Shown here piece after piece: positions 1-8,326 of a DNA stretch of 64,000 nt (position 1 is its first letter; each line of letters begins with the position of its first letter). Below the pieces are notes generated by a model, which saw only the letters and a program-made list of their open reading frames with translations, searched no databases and was not told where the DNA came from. The stretch is from the NCBI GenBank assembly GCA_037441565.1, contig JBBIRW010000002.1, positions 1 through 64,000 on the forward strand. Reading direction: 5' to 3'. The stretch is from JBBIRW01 sp037441565 (GTDB lineage Bacteria; Desulfobacterota; JBBIRW01). The position numbers and the translations under genes were made by a program.

Positions 1-458
1 ACTGCAAAATAAAGAATGATGACAAGGAAAAGGGCATTAAGGGTATAGACCTCAGTTACTGTTGTGTTCATCCAGAAGGAGTATGAAAAGGCGAAAAGGA
101 GTGTGGAGAGAAGGGATGATGATTTAAATGAAGCAAGGAAAGGCTCTTGAGCCACAAGACCTGCGGTCGGATATGAAGAAAAGTGCACGTATAGAACCTT
201 TATGCTTAACAGGTAAAGGAGCATCAGTGTAAGGAATCCGGATACAAGGGAAAGTAAATTAAACCTGAAGCATATATCGCCAAATGGCAGAAGAGAAAAG
301 CCCTTTCCTATAAGATTAAACATAGGGTGTCCTGGAGGGTGGGAAATGCCAAGGGTCCATCCCGTTATAATGAATTCCGGTGCATCCCTCCAGTAAATAG
401 TCGGACAGACAGTTATAACATATATAACAAAAACGAGGAAAAGGGGGTGAACATTCAT
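1..458 (-). CDS. DUF2723 family membrane protein (GT-C/protein O-mannosyltransferase-like), 5' part only
   Basis: The reading frame opens at the ATG at 458 and stays open to the window edge (152 codons), so the gene is cut. The translated N-terminus has a hydrophobic segment, then a WRDAPEFI stretch and GISHPPGHPMF, followed by FRFNLLSLVSG. This is the pattern of DUF2723 proteins (D-[AS]-G/P-E-[FL], then H-P-P-G-[HY]-P). They are multi-pass membrane proteins related to GT-C glycosyltransferases, and the acidic residue in DAPE is the expected catalytic type. The gene starts 41 bases after the pilA stop on the same strand, so it probably shares the pilA transcript. A role in pilin or surface-protein glycosylation is inference from position only. 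The only start I see has its GGGGGTG ribosome site inside a hairpin. Confidence 0.8.
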   Translation of the reverse strand, partial: MNVHPLFLVFVIYVITVCPTIYWRDAPEFIITGWTLGISHPPGHPMFNLIGKGFSLLPFGDICFRFNLLSLVSGFLTLMLLYLLSIKVLYVHFSSYPTAGLVAQEPFLASFKSSSLLSTLLFAFSYSFWMNTTVTEVYTLNALFLVIILYFA

Positions 459-470
459 CCACCCCCTTTT
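439..470 (-). promoter_or_regulatory. Hairpin covering the ribosome site and start codon of the DUF2723 gene (weak pilA terminator?)
   Basis: A perfect 11-bp inverted repeat (439-449 with 460-470) has a 10-base loop. On the minus strand the 5' arm contains GGGGGTG, the only plausible Shine-Dalgarno of the downstream gene. The loop holds its ATG (458-456), and the 3' arm is the first codons. The arm ends in four T, then CC, so it is at best a weak intrinsic terminator for pilA. Folding would hide the ribosome site. On the plus strand the arm is followed by TTTTT, but no plus-strand gene needs it. Confidence 0.7.
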
Positions 471-499
471 TACAAATTTAAAAACCTGCACACAGAACA

Positions 500-949
500 T
501 TAATTTGAAACGTCATTGCTCGTATTGGTAGGCTCTCTTACTGTCTCAGTCACCTTCCAAACATCAACCGTCGCATCTGTGTCGATATTTCCTGTTGCCC
601 GTGCTGTAAATTGATTTCCAGTTGTATTTATACTTGCCCAGAATGTTTTATAGTACTTCGGAATAGATGCAGGAACATATCCTATGTGGGCAAACCCAGT
701 ACCTGCCAATGCCTCCGGAGAACTGGTATAGGTGGGTTCGCTTTTTGCAAAATGAAAGGCATTATTTTCAGCAAAATATGCAGTCTCAGCGGTGTATATG
801 CCCGAAAGTATGGTCCTTGCCTCACTCTGCTTGGACTTTGCCTGGAATTTCAGGAACTGGGGAATGGCGATTGCAGCAAGGATTCCGATAATGGCAACAA
901 CTATCATGAGCTCAATCAGTGTAAATCCTTTTTTGCCCCTGATCCACAT
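500..949 (-). CDS. pilA: Type IV major pilin, PilA
   Basis: 149-residue prepilin. A short basic leader (MWIRGKKG) is followed by FTLIELMIVVAIIGILAAIA, the class IVa prepilin peptidase site and N-terminal helix with Phe1 and Glu5 of the mature protein. The mature chain is about 141 residues with no cysteine, so it lacks the disulfide D-region of pseudomonad pilins and resembles the short pilins of Geobacter-like bacteria. The C-terminus is rich in Ser, Thr and Asn. The start ATG at 949 has a strong GGAGG nine bases upstream. It lies after pilR on the same strand and has its own sigma-54 promoter, with a leader of about 65 bases. Aromatic residues fall at mature positions 1, 24, 27, 51 and 57. 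Confidence 0.95.
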   Translation of the reverse strand: MWIRGKKGFTLIELMIVVAIIGILAAIAIPQFLKFQAKSKQSEARTILSGIYTAETAYFAENNAFHFAKSEPTYTSSPEALAGTGFAHIGYVPASIPKYYKTFWASINTTGNQFTARATGNIDTDATVDVWKVTETVREPTNTSNDVSN

Positions 950-1025
950 CCTGAATCACCTCCTTTCTTATAATCTTTTATTTTACACTTACGAATCCCC
1001 CGAAGAAATTTCCGCCTTCTTTACA

Positions 1026-1041
1026 TGCAACATTTTTGCCA
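1026..1041 (-). promoter_or_regulatory. Sigma-54 (-24/-12) promoter of pilA
   Basis: On the minus strand the sequence reads TGGCAAAAATGTTGCA. It matches the 16-base -24/-12 consensus TGGCAC-N5-TTGCW at every invariant base except the final C of the -24 block, with exact spacing. Transcription would start near 1015, about 65 bases before the pilA ATG. pilR, a sigma-54 activator, ends just upstream, as in other bacteria where PilR drives pilA. Confidence 0.85.
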
Positions 1042-1111
1042 GGATAAAGAACCCTTAAAAATCAATAAGTTTCTCAACTTTAATCCCTATGGTCCTATGA
1101 AAAAATTACAA

Positions 1112-1143
1112 ATATCGTCGATATGAGTTACAATTTTTGTAAC
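1112..1143. promoter_or_regulatory. Two inverted repeats upstream of the pilA promoter, candidate activator sites
   Basis: ATATCG-T-CGATAT (1112-1124) and GTTACA-N5-TGTAAC (1127-1143) are perfect inverted repeats 97-128 bases upstream of the expected pilA start. That is the usual distance for enhancer sites of NtrC-family activators. Neither has a T-tract, so they are poor pilR terminators. Binding by PilR is inference. Confidence 0.4.
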
Positions 1144-1153
1144 CCTGTAGCGC

Positions 1154-2551
1154 TTAGCCCCCATTCTCCTCCTCTTCAAGATATACGCCGTATTTTTCCA
1201 GTCTGTATCGAAATGAACGGGGTGTGAGATTAAGGAGAGATGCAGCCTTTTTCTGCACACCGTCTGCCTTTTTTAATGCCTGAAGAAGTATATGCCTTTC
1301 AATTTCAGAAAGTGTCTTTTCAAGATCTATCCCCTCCGGCGGGATATCGTATTTAAAAGGCGGGATCTTCTCAAATCTCCCCCTTAACTCCTCAGGAAGA
1401 ACATCCTCTGATATGTATTCGCCACTTTCAAGGGCAACAGCCCTTTCAATAAAATTCTCAAGCTCCCTTACATTCCCTGGAAAATCATAAGACATAAGGA
1501 TCCTCATCGCCTCCGGCTTGATACCCTTTATATCCTTGCTAAATTCATTGCTAAACTTTTTTATAAAATGCTCAGCAAGAAGGGGTATGTCCTCCTTCCT
1601 TTCCCTGAGGGGTGGAATCCTTACCTGAATAACATTCAGTCTGTAGTAAAGGTCATCCCTGAACCTCCCCTCTTTCACCTCAAGCTCTATATCCCTGTTT
1701 GTTGCTGAAATAATCCTTACATCCACCTCTATATCCTCAACACCACCAACCCTTCTGAAACACCTTTCCTGTATAGCCCTGAGGAGCTTCACTTGAAGTG
1801 AAGGCGATATTTCACATATCTCATCGAGAAAGATAGTTCCTCCATTAGCAAGTTCAAATAACCCTTCCTTGTTGCTTATTGCACCTGTAAATGCACCTTT
1901 AACATGTCCAAAGAGTTCACTTTCAAGGAGGGTTGGTGGAATTGCGGAACAGTTTATAGCAACAAATGGTCCATCCTTCCTTGGACTGTTAAAATGTATT
2001 GCTCGTGCAACAAGCTCCTTTCCTGTCCCGCTTTCGCCAACGATCAACACGTTGACCTTTATACCTGATACCTTCTTTATCAGTTCAAAAAGTGAAAGCA
2101 TGGATGCGCTTTTTCCTATGATATTCTCAAAGCTGTATGTTTTCTCAACCTCTTTTCTGAGAAGGATGTTTTCTCTTTCAAGCCTCCTTTTATCAAGTGC
2201 ATTCCTTACAATGATCCTCAATTCATCAAGTTTGAACGGCTTGATTATGTAATCGTAAGCACCGAGCTTCATCGCCTCCACAGCGCTTTCTGCTGTTGCA
2301 TAAGCTGTTATCATTATTGTAATTGCATCGCATCCCATCTCCCTCATCTTCCTCATCAGCTTTATTCCATCCATCTGTGGCATAACCATATCCGTTATTA
2401 CAAGGTCGTATGATAATCTCTCGATAAGCTCGAGGGCTCTGTTTCCATTTGGTGAAACATCAACCCTGTAGCCCTCTTCTTCAAAGAATGCCTTCAGCAT
2501 TTCCCTCATCCCCTTTTCATCATCAACAACAAGGATCCTTTCCTTAGCCAT
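1154..2551 (-). CDS. pilR: PilR, sigma-54-dependent response regulator
   Basis: 465 residues from the ATG at 2551 (MAKERILVVDDE). A TTG six codons earlier is possible, but the ATG fits the start of the receiver domain. Domains in order: receiver (about 5-120) with the phospho-acceptor Asp in LVITDMVMPQMDG; AAA+ sigma-54 activator (about 140-375) with GESGTGKE Walker A and an intact GAFTGA loop; and a C-terminal Fis-type helix-turn-helix (KKAASLLNLTPRSFRYRLEKYG). It follows pilS by a few bases and precedes pilA with its sigma-54 promoter, so the PilS-PilR-PilA control circuit is complete here. Confidence 0.93.
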   Translation of the reverse strand: MAKERILVVDDEKGMREMLKAFFEEEGYRVDVSPNGNRALELIERLSYDLVITDMVMPQMDGIKLMRKMREMGCDAITIMITAYATAESAVEAMKLGAYDYIIKPFKLDELRIIVRNALDKRRLERENILLRKEVEKTYSFENIIGKSASMLSLFELIKKVSGIKVNVLIVGESGTGKELVARAIHFNSPRKDGPFVAINCSAIPPTLLESELFGHVKGAFTGAISNKEGLFELANGGTIFLDEICEISPSLQVKLLRAIQERCFRRVGGVEDIEVDVRIISATNRDIELEVKEGRFRDDLYYRLNVIQVRIPPLRERKEDIPLLAEHFIKKFSNEFSKDIKGIKPEAMRILMSYDFPGNVRELENFIERAVALESGEYISEDVLPEELRGRFEKIPPFKYDIPPEGIDLEKTLSEIERHILLQALKKADGVQKKAASLLNLTPRSFRYRLEKYGVYLEEEENGG

Positions 2552-2579
2552 TCTTAAATCACGCTTCAAAAAATATCCA

Positions 2580-4205
2580 TCAGTTTTCCGGAATAAATAT
2601 CCTGAAGGTTGTTCCCCTTCCTCTCTCGCTTTTTACTTCAATCTCTCCCCCATGTGATTCAACTACGGATCGAACAGCTGTAAGTCCGAGACCTGTTCCA
2701 CCTTGCTTCTTTGTAAAAAAGGGATCAAATATATACGGAAGATCATCAGCATCAATTCCGCATCCTTTATCAGAGACATAGATCTCAACACCCCTTCTCT
2801 CTCCCAGCCTCTCTCTGGCTACAACCTCAATCTCACCACCATCCGGCATTGCATCAATGGAATTCCTCAGTAAGTTCCAGAATACTTCACTAAACTGTGA
2901 TGGATCTACATATACCCTCAGGTCAGAGGGGATATTCAGCCTGACCTTTATTTCCGATGAAAAATTTGGATCCTGCTTAAGCATCTCCATGGGCGCTTCA
3001 ATTATTCCTTTAAGCTTAACCTTCTCCCTTTTAAGGGGAGGTGGTTTTGCAAAAAGGAGAAAGTGCGTGATTAACCTGTTTAACCGCTCCGTTTCCCTGA
3101 GAACAATATCCATAAGTTTCCTGTCCCTTGCCCTTAAATACTCCCTCTCCCTTAACATCTGAATGCATCCACTCATTGAGGCAAGTGGATTTCTTATCTC
3201 ATGGGCAATACCTCTTGCGAGCTTTCCAATAGTGGCAAGTTTATCAGATATGATTACCTTCTGTTGCAATTCCTTTATCTCTGTTAAATCCTGAAAGACC
3301 ATTATTAAACCTGAGACCCTTCCCCCATCATCGATTAGCGGATACAGGGAATATCCGATATAAATCCTTCCTCCGTCCTTTTTTATATAATAGCTTTCGC
3401 CCCTTTTAATGCTCCCATCGGTGGTGATCTTCCCTTTTAAAAATTCGAAATGCTCATCGATCCTCTTTCCTAACAGTTCCGAAATTCTACAGCCTGTAAT
3501 TTCCCTTGCTGCTCTGTTTGCAAAGAGTATCTTACCATCAAGATCAGCTGTTATGATGCCGCTTGCAATGCTCTCAATCATGTTTATGTGAAGTGTCTCA
3601 AGTCTTTTTAAATCCTGCTCCCTTTCCTCAAGCCTCTTTCCTGTTTTCTGTATTCTGTCAGTGAGATAACCGCAGAGAAAACCTGCAAGAAAGAAGGATG
3701 TTGTGTTATTAAAGAACACATAAAAATAATCGATGAACCTTATATTTCTTTCAAGAGAAAAGAACGGGTTTATCTTGCCCATGCCTTGAAGTATTAGAAG
3801 TGCTCCGTAGAACAGGCTTGATACTGCTGAACCGATAAGTGCTCCCTTCTTAAACATGAGTATGCTTGCATTGAGGATCGATATTATATAGAGAAAGGGG
3901 AATATGCTATCGACTCCACCTGTAAGATAAATAACTGCTGTTATGAAGATAGAGTCCCAGAGAATCTGAAGATAATTTAGCAGTGAAAGTCTTTTCGTTT
4001 CAAGGAGCAATATGGAGAAAAGGATTGTAACAAGATAGGTTAAAGCTATCAGTCCATAGAGGTATGTTATCGGTTTTTCCAAAATGGATTCCGCACTCTT
4101 TGAATGAACAAAGGCAGCTACACCCAGCATTATCGTAACTACAACAAGTCTTATGAATATTACCCATTGAAGCTTATAAAAGGGGTCTTCGGATGTTTTT
4201 TTCAT
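2580..4205 (-). CDS. pilS: PilS, membrane sensor histidine kinase
   Basis: 541 residues. The N-terminal third has about six hydrophobic segments (residues ~15-190), as in PilS. A PAS domain follows (~205-320, with NMIESIASGIITAD and GLIMVFQDLTEI), then a dimerisation/phosphoacceptor helix with His in ARGIAHEIRNPLASM. The HATPase domain has N box NLLRNSIDAMPDGG and G boxes DKGCGID and GGTGLGL. It sits between pilC and pilR, and the known partner of this family is PilR. In other species PilS senses pilin in the inner membrane; nothing here shows a different signal. Confidence 0.92.
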   Translation of the reverse strand: MKKTSEDPFYKLQWVIFIRLVVVTIMLGVAAFVHSKSAESILEKPITYLYGLIALTYLVTILFSILLLETKRLSLLNYLQILWDSIFITAVIYLTGGVDSIFPFLYIISILNASILMFKKGALIGSAVSSLFYGALLILQGMGKINPFFSLERNIRFIDYFYVFFNNTTSFFLAGFLCGYLTDRIQKTGKRLEEREQDLKRLETLHINMIESIASGIITADLDGKILFANRAAREITGCRISELLGKRIDEHFEFLKGKITTDGSIKRGESYYIKKDGGRIYIGYSLYPLIDDGGRVSGLIMVFQDLTEIKELQQKVIISDKLATIGKLARGIAHEIRNPLASMSGCIQMLREREYLRARDRKLMDIVLRETERLNRLITHFLLFAKPPPLKREKVKLKGIIEAPMEMLKQDPNFSSEIKVRLNIPSDLRVYVDPSQFSEVFWNLLRNSIDAMPDGGEIEVVARERLGERRGVEIYVSDKGCGIDADDLPYIFDPFFTKKQGGTGLGLTAVRSVVESHGGEIEVKSERGRGTTFRIFIPEN

Positions 4206-4214
4206 AAGCTCAAA

Positions 4215-5426
4215 TTACCCACCCACAGCACCTGCAAGGTTGAATATCGGAAGATACATGGAAATAACGAGACCACCTATCGTTATTCCAAGGAATATCA
4301 TCAGGGCAGGCTCAAGCAGTGATGTAAGTGCATCTATGGCTGCATCCACTTCTTCCTCGTAAAAATCGGCAATCTTTGCGAGCATGCTGTCAAGTGCACC
4401 TGTTGCCTCTCCCACACTTATCATCTGAACAACCATAGGCGGGAATACCTTGGTTTCCATAAGAGGGTCAGAGATCGTTTTCCCCTCACTTATACTTGAC
4501 CTTGTTTTCATTATGGCATTTTCAATGACCACATTTCCTGCAGCCTTTGCAACAATCTCAAGGGCATCGAGTATGGGAACACCGCTTGCAACCATTGTTC
4601 CCAGTGTCCTTGTAAATCTTGCAACAGCTATCTTGACGATAAGTGGACCTATTACTGGAGCCCTTATAAGAAACCTGTCAATAAAGGCTTTTCCCCTTTC
4701 GGTTTTGTAAAATCTTCTCAGCACAAAGAGCAAAGCTACCACTGAAAAGATTATTATATAGATGTTTCTCCTTACAAAATTGCTTAGATTTATCACAAAT
4801 TGCGTTGGTGCAGGAAGTGCTGAACCAAAATCAGAAAACATCTTCTGAAATGTTGGGATGACATAAACAAGGATTACCATCGTAACAATAACTGCGACAG
4901 CAAGGATTGTTAAGGGATAAAACATTGCACCCTTTACCTTTCTCTTAAGCCTTACGGATTTTTCCATATGTAGTGCAAGTCTGTTAAGGATTGTGTCCAG
5001 GATACCACCGACCTCTCCCGCTGCAATGAGATTTACATAAAGTGTATCAAAAATCGATGGATGCTTCCTTAAGGCATCAGCCAGGGTTGATCCACCCTCA
5101 ACATCCTTTTTTACCTGAAGTATTGTATCTTTGAAGGTTTTGTTCTGCTGCTGATTTCCAAGTATATCAAGACATTGAACAAGTGGTAAACCCGCATTTA
5201 TCATCGTTCCAAACTGTCTTGTGAAAACAGCGATATCCTTTTCCTTTACCTTCCTTCTGAAGAATGGAATTGTAAATCTAAACTCCTTTGGTTTTGGCCT
5301 TATCTTTACGGGCTGTATCTGCTGCCGCCTCAACATGATGGTAACTACTGTTTCATTGGGCGCATCCATCTCTCCGCTCACCATACTGCCCTGTCGTGTT
5401 TTTCCTTCATAAATGTATATGGGCAT
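4215..5426 (-). CDS. pilC: PilC, type IV pilus inner-membrane platform protein
   Basis: 403 residues with two repeated GspF domains (about 70-195 and 270-395), each followed by membrane segments (ILAVAVIVTMVILVYVIP and the C-terminal ALMIFLGITIGGLVISMYLP). Length and the starting motif PIYIYEGKTRQG match PilC, the platform on which PilB and PilT act. The ATG at 5426 has AAGGAGG nine bases upstream. It lies directly after pilT and before pilS in one operon. Confidence 0.94.
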   Translation of the reverse strand: MPIYIYEGKTRQGSMVSGEMDAPNETVVTIMLRRQQIQPVKIRPKPKEFRFTIPFFRRKVKEKDIAVFTRQFGTMINAGLPLVQCLDILGNQQQNKTFKDTILQVKKDVEGGSTLADALRKHPSIFDTLYVNLIAAGEVGGILDTILNRLALHMEKSVRLKRKVKGAMFYPLTILAVAVIVTMVILVYVIPTFQKMFSDFGSALPAPTQFVINLSNFVRRNIYIIIFSVVALLFVLRRFYKTERGKAFIDRFLIRAPVIGPLIVKIAVARFTRTLGTMVASGVPILDALEIVAKAAGNVVIENAIMKTRSSISEGKTISDPLMETKVFPPMVVQMISVGEATGALDSMLAKIADFYEEEVDAAIDALTSLLEPALMIFLGITIGGLVISMYLPIFNLAGAVGG

Positions 5427-5440
5427 TTAAAATCCTCCTT

Positions 5441-6535
5441 TTATTTGATTCTTTCAGGGTTATGGGAAAGGGATGCAAGCATCTGCTTGAATTCATCTAC
5501 ATCAGGGGATCTGCCGATTGCGTCTTCAAGTGTTATAAGCCTTCTCTGATAAAGTGAAGCGAGAGACTGATTCATTGTCTGCATTCCATGCTTTGCCTGA
5601 CCAACCTGCATATGGGAATATATCTGATGTATCTTCTCCTCCCTGATGAGATTCCTTATTGCAGGAGTTGGGATCATTATCTCAACAGCAAGAACCCTTC
5701 CAGATCCTGTTGCCTTTGGTATCAGCAGCTGCGAAATAATCCCTTCAAGCACAAAGGAGAGTTGCGCACGAACCTGAGATTGCTGATACGGGGGAAAAAC
5801 ATCTATTATCCTGTTTATCGTCTGAACGGCAGTATTTGTATGGAGTGTTGCAAAAACAAGATGTCCCGTCTCCGCAATGGTAAGGGCAGCCTCTATGGTT
5901 TCAAGATCCCTCATCTCACCAATAAGTATAACATTCGGATCCTGTCTCAGGATATACCTCAATGCCTTCTTGAAAGATTGTGTATCAGATCCAATCTCCC
6001 TTTGATTGACAATGGACTGTTTGTGAGGATGCAGATACTCGATAGGATCTTCTATTGTTACGATATGCTCCTGTCTTTCAGAATTGATCTTGTCTATCAT
6101 TGAAGCAAGAGTAGTTGATTTCCCACATCCTGTTGGACCTGTTACAAGAACAAGCCCTCTCGGTTTTCTGCAAAGCTCATTAACAATGGGTGGAAGCCCG
6201 AGCTCTTCGAAACTCCTTATCTTGTATGGTATTGCCCTGAATGCTCCAGCAACTGCACCCCTTTGCATATAAATGTTTGCCCTGAATCTGCTCAATCCCT
6301 TAACGCCGAAGGATAGGTCAAGCTCGTTTTCCTCTTCAAACCTGAATCTCTGGCTATCCGTCAGTATGCTGTAACAGAGCTGTTTGGAATCCTGGGGGGT
6401 CAATACAGGAAATTCCTTAAGAGGGACAACCTTTCCATTTATTCTCAGAACAGGAGGAGTTCCTGTTGTTATATGGAGGTCTGAAGCACCTTTCTCTATC
6501 ATTATCCGAAGCAGATCATGAAGGTTTAGTGCCAT
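5441..6535 (-). CDS. pilT: PilT, pilus retraction ATPase
   Basis: 364 residues from the ATG at 6535. An upstream in-frame ATG at 6556 overlaps the pilB stop, whereas the 6535 start has AAAGGAG eight bases before it and gives the usual MALNLHDLL start. Walker A is GPTGCGKST (133-141). The Asp and His boxes and the PilT-specific C-terminal AIRNLIRE motif are present. PilT powers pilus disassembly and twitching. Another PilT-family member (PilU) cannot be strictly excluded, but AIRNLIRE is typical of PilT. Confidence 0.93.
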   Translation of the reverse strand: MALNLHDLLRIMIEKGASDLHITTGTPPVLRINGKVVPLKEFPVLTPQDSKQLCYSILTDSQRFRFEEENELDLSFGVKGLSRFRANIYMQRGAVAGAFRAIPYKIRSFEELGLPPIVNELCRKPRGLVLVTGPTGCGKSTTLASMIDKINSERQEHIVTIEDPIEYLHPHKQSIVNQREIGSDTQSFKKALRYILRQDPNVILIGEMRDLETIEAALTIAETGHLVFATLHTNTAVQTINRIIDVFPPYQQSQVRAQLSFVLEGIISQLLIPKATGSGRVLAVEIMIPTPAIRNLIREEKIHQIYSHMQVGQAKHGMQTMNQSLASLYQRRLITLEDAIGRSPDVDEFKQMLASLSHNPERIK

Positions 6536-6552
6536 AAGCATCGCTCCTTTTA

Positions 6553-8250
6553 TCAATCTGGAGCAGTGTTCCTCAAAACCTCTTCGAGGGATATAATGCC
6601 CTGCTTCAATTTATTTATCCCGCTCTGCCTTAAGGTTTTCATTCCCTGTCTCACTGCCTCCCTTTTAATCTCAAGTGAAGATGCACCTGTAAGGATTAGC
6701 TCCCTTATCTCGTCAGTCATCGCCAATACTTCATACAATGCTATTCTCCCTTTGTAACCTGTATTGTTACAAATGGAGCATCCTTTACCCCTGTAACACG
6801 TTATCTTTGTTGCATCATCAGGTTTAACACCTATATCGATCAACGCTTGAAGGGGAACTTTAACAGACTCCTTGCATTCATTGCATATCTTTCTTGCAAG
6901 TCTCTGCGCTGCAACAAGATTGACTGATGATGATACAAGAAATGGTTCAACGCCCATGTTAAGTAATCTGTTGATCGTCTGAGGTGCATCATTTGTATGA
7001 AGAGTGCTTAACACAAGGTGACCGGTAAGCGCTGCCTTAACTGCAATTTCTGCTGTCTCGAAATCCCTTATCTCACCAACCATTATGATATTTGGATCCT
7101 GACGGAGAAAAGCTCTTAGTGCTGTTGCAAAATTAAGACCTATTTCCTCATGCATTTGCACCTGATTGATACCAGGAAGATTGTATTCGACAGGATCTTC
7201 TGCTGTTATGATATTTCTTCCTGTTGTGTTAAGCTCTGTTAGCGCTGAATAGAGTGTTGTTGTCTTTCCACTTCCCGTTGGTCCTGTTACAAGAACCATT
7301 CCGTAAGGTTTTGATATTGCCTCTTTGAAAAGTCTCAGCTGGTCTTCTTCAAAGCCCAGTTTTGTCATATCGAGCTGGAGACTCGATTTATCAAGTATCC
7401 TCAATACTATCTTCTCTCCGAATATCGTTGGAATAACAGAAACCCTGAAATCTATGTCTCTATCTTTACTGATTTTCAATTTTATCCTTCCATCCTGCGG
7501 AAGCCTTCTTTCAGCTATATCAAGCTGTGCCATTATCTTAACCCTTGAGATAATTGCGTTCTTCAACTTCATAGGGGGCTTGAGCATTTCATAAAGCACA
7601 CCGTCAATCCTGTACCTTATTCTGAATTCCTTTTCATAGGGCTCCATATGAATATCACTTGCTCCCTTCTTAATTGCATCATGAAGGATAAAATTAACAA
7701 GCTTGACAACAGGTGCCTCTTCAACCTCCCTTTCAAGTTCCCTTACACTTATTTCTTCTTCCTCTCTAACAATTTCCACATCAACATCCTCAATTGTTTC
7801 AGCTATCGAATCAATTATTGAATCGGCAACATCATAATATTTCTCTATTGCCTTTGATATCTGACTATCAGAAGCAATAACAGCCTCTACATTGTAACCC
7901 GTTATAAATTTTATATCCTCAAGTGTATGAACATTTGAGGGATCAGATACCGCAACAATGAGTGTTGAACCGACACGATTTATAGGTATAAGTCTTTCTT
8001 TGTGGGCTATTTCGCTCGGAACAAATTTAATGAGTTCAGGATCAATATCGTATTCCGAAAGATTTACAAAGGGGATCCCATACTGTTTGCTAAGGAAGGA
8101 AATGAGTGTTTCTTCATTAATAAAGCCCAGCTTTATCAGTATGTTTCCGATTTTCCCTCCGACCCTCTTCTGCTCCTCAAGAGCCTTCTGAAGTTGGGCC
8201 TGTGTTATAACACCCTTCTTTACAAGTATTTCACCTAATTTTTCAGACAT
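6553..8250 (-). CDS. pilB: PilB, pilus extension ATPase
   Basis: 565 residues. A GspE N-terminal domain (~1-150) precedes the secretion ATPase core with GPTGSGKTT (323-331), Walker B in IIMVGEIRD (388-396) and the His box. A zinc site is formed by Cys456/Cys459 and Cys491/Cys494 (CNEC...CSIC). These features define PilB, which polymerises pilin. It is the first gene of the pilBTCSR run, with GGAG just before the ATG at 8250. A ten-codon leader ORF overlaps its start, and a sigma-70-type promoter lies upstream. Confidence 0.95.
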   Translation of the reverse strand: MSEKLGEILVKKGVITQAQLQKALEEQKRVGGKIGNILIKLGFINEETLISFLSKQYGIPFVNLSEYDIDPELIKFVPSEIAHKERLIPINRVGSTLIVAVSDPSNVHTLEDIKFITGYNVEAVIASDSQISKAIEKYYDVADSIIDSIAETIEDVDVEIVREEEEISVRELEREVEEAPVVKLVNFILHDAIKKGASDIHMEPYEKEFRIRYRIDGVLYEMLKPPMKLKNAIISRVKIMAQLDIAERRLPQDGRIKLKISKDRDIDFRVSVIPTIFGEKIVLRILDKSSLQLDMTKLGFEEDQLRLFKEAISKPYGMVLVTGPTGSGKTTTLYSALTELNTTGRNIITAEDPVEYNLPGINQVQMHEEIGLNFATALRAFLRQDPNIIMVGEIRDFETAEIAVKAALTGHLVLSTLHTNDAPQTINRLLNMGVEPFLVSSSVNLVAAQRLARKICNECKESVKVPLQALIDIGVKPDDATKITCYRGKGCSICNNTGYKGRIALYEVLAMTDEIRELILTGASSLEIKREAVRQGMKTLRQSGINKLKQGIISLEEVLRNTAPD

Positions 8251-8267
8251 GTACTCCTGTCACTCAT
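8235..8267 (-). CDS. Ten-codon leader ORF overlapping the pilB start (tentative)
   Basis: An ATG at 8267, preceded by AAGGAGAAAAGG, opens a frame MSDRSTCLKN that stops at 8235, 16 bases inside pilB. Its ribosome site is at least as good as that of pilB. It may couple or dampen pilB translation, or it may be chance. No homology can be judged at this length. Confidence 0.25.
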   Translation of the reverse strand: MSDRSTCLKN

Positions 8268-8285
8268 AATCCTTTTCTCCTTGAT

Positions 8286-8315
8286 ATACTAATAAATAGA
8301 AGAACGGTTTGTCAA
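8286..8315 (-). promoter_or_regulatory. Sigma-70-type promoter of the pilB operon
   Basis: TTGACA (8310-8315), an 18-base spacer and TAGTAT (8286-8291) lie on the minus strand between the end of the paaK-like gene and pilB. The predicted start near 8279 gives a leader of about 29 bases to pilB. Confidence 0.65.
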
Positions 8316-8326
8316 GACAGAATCGC

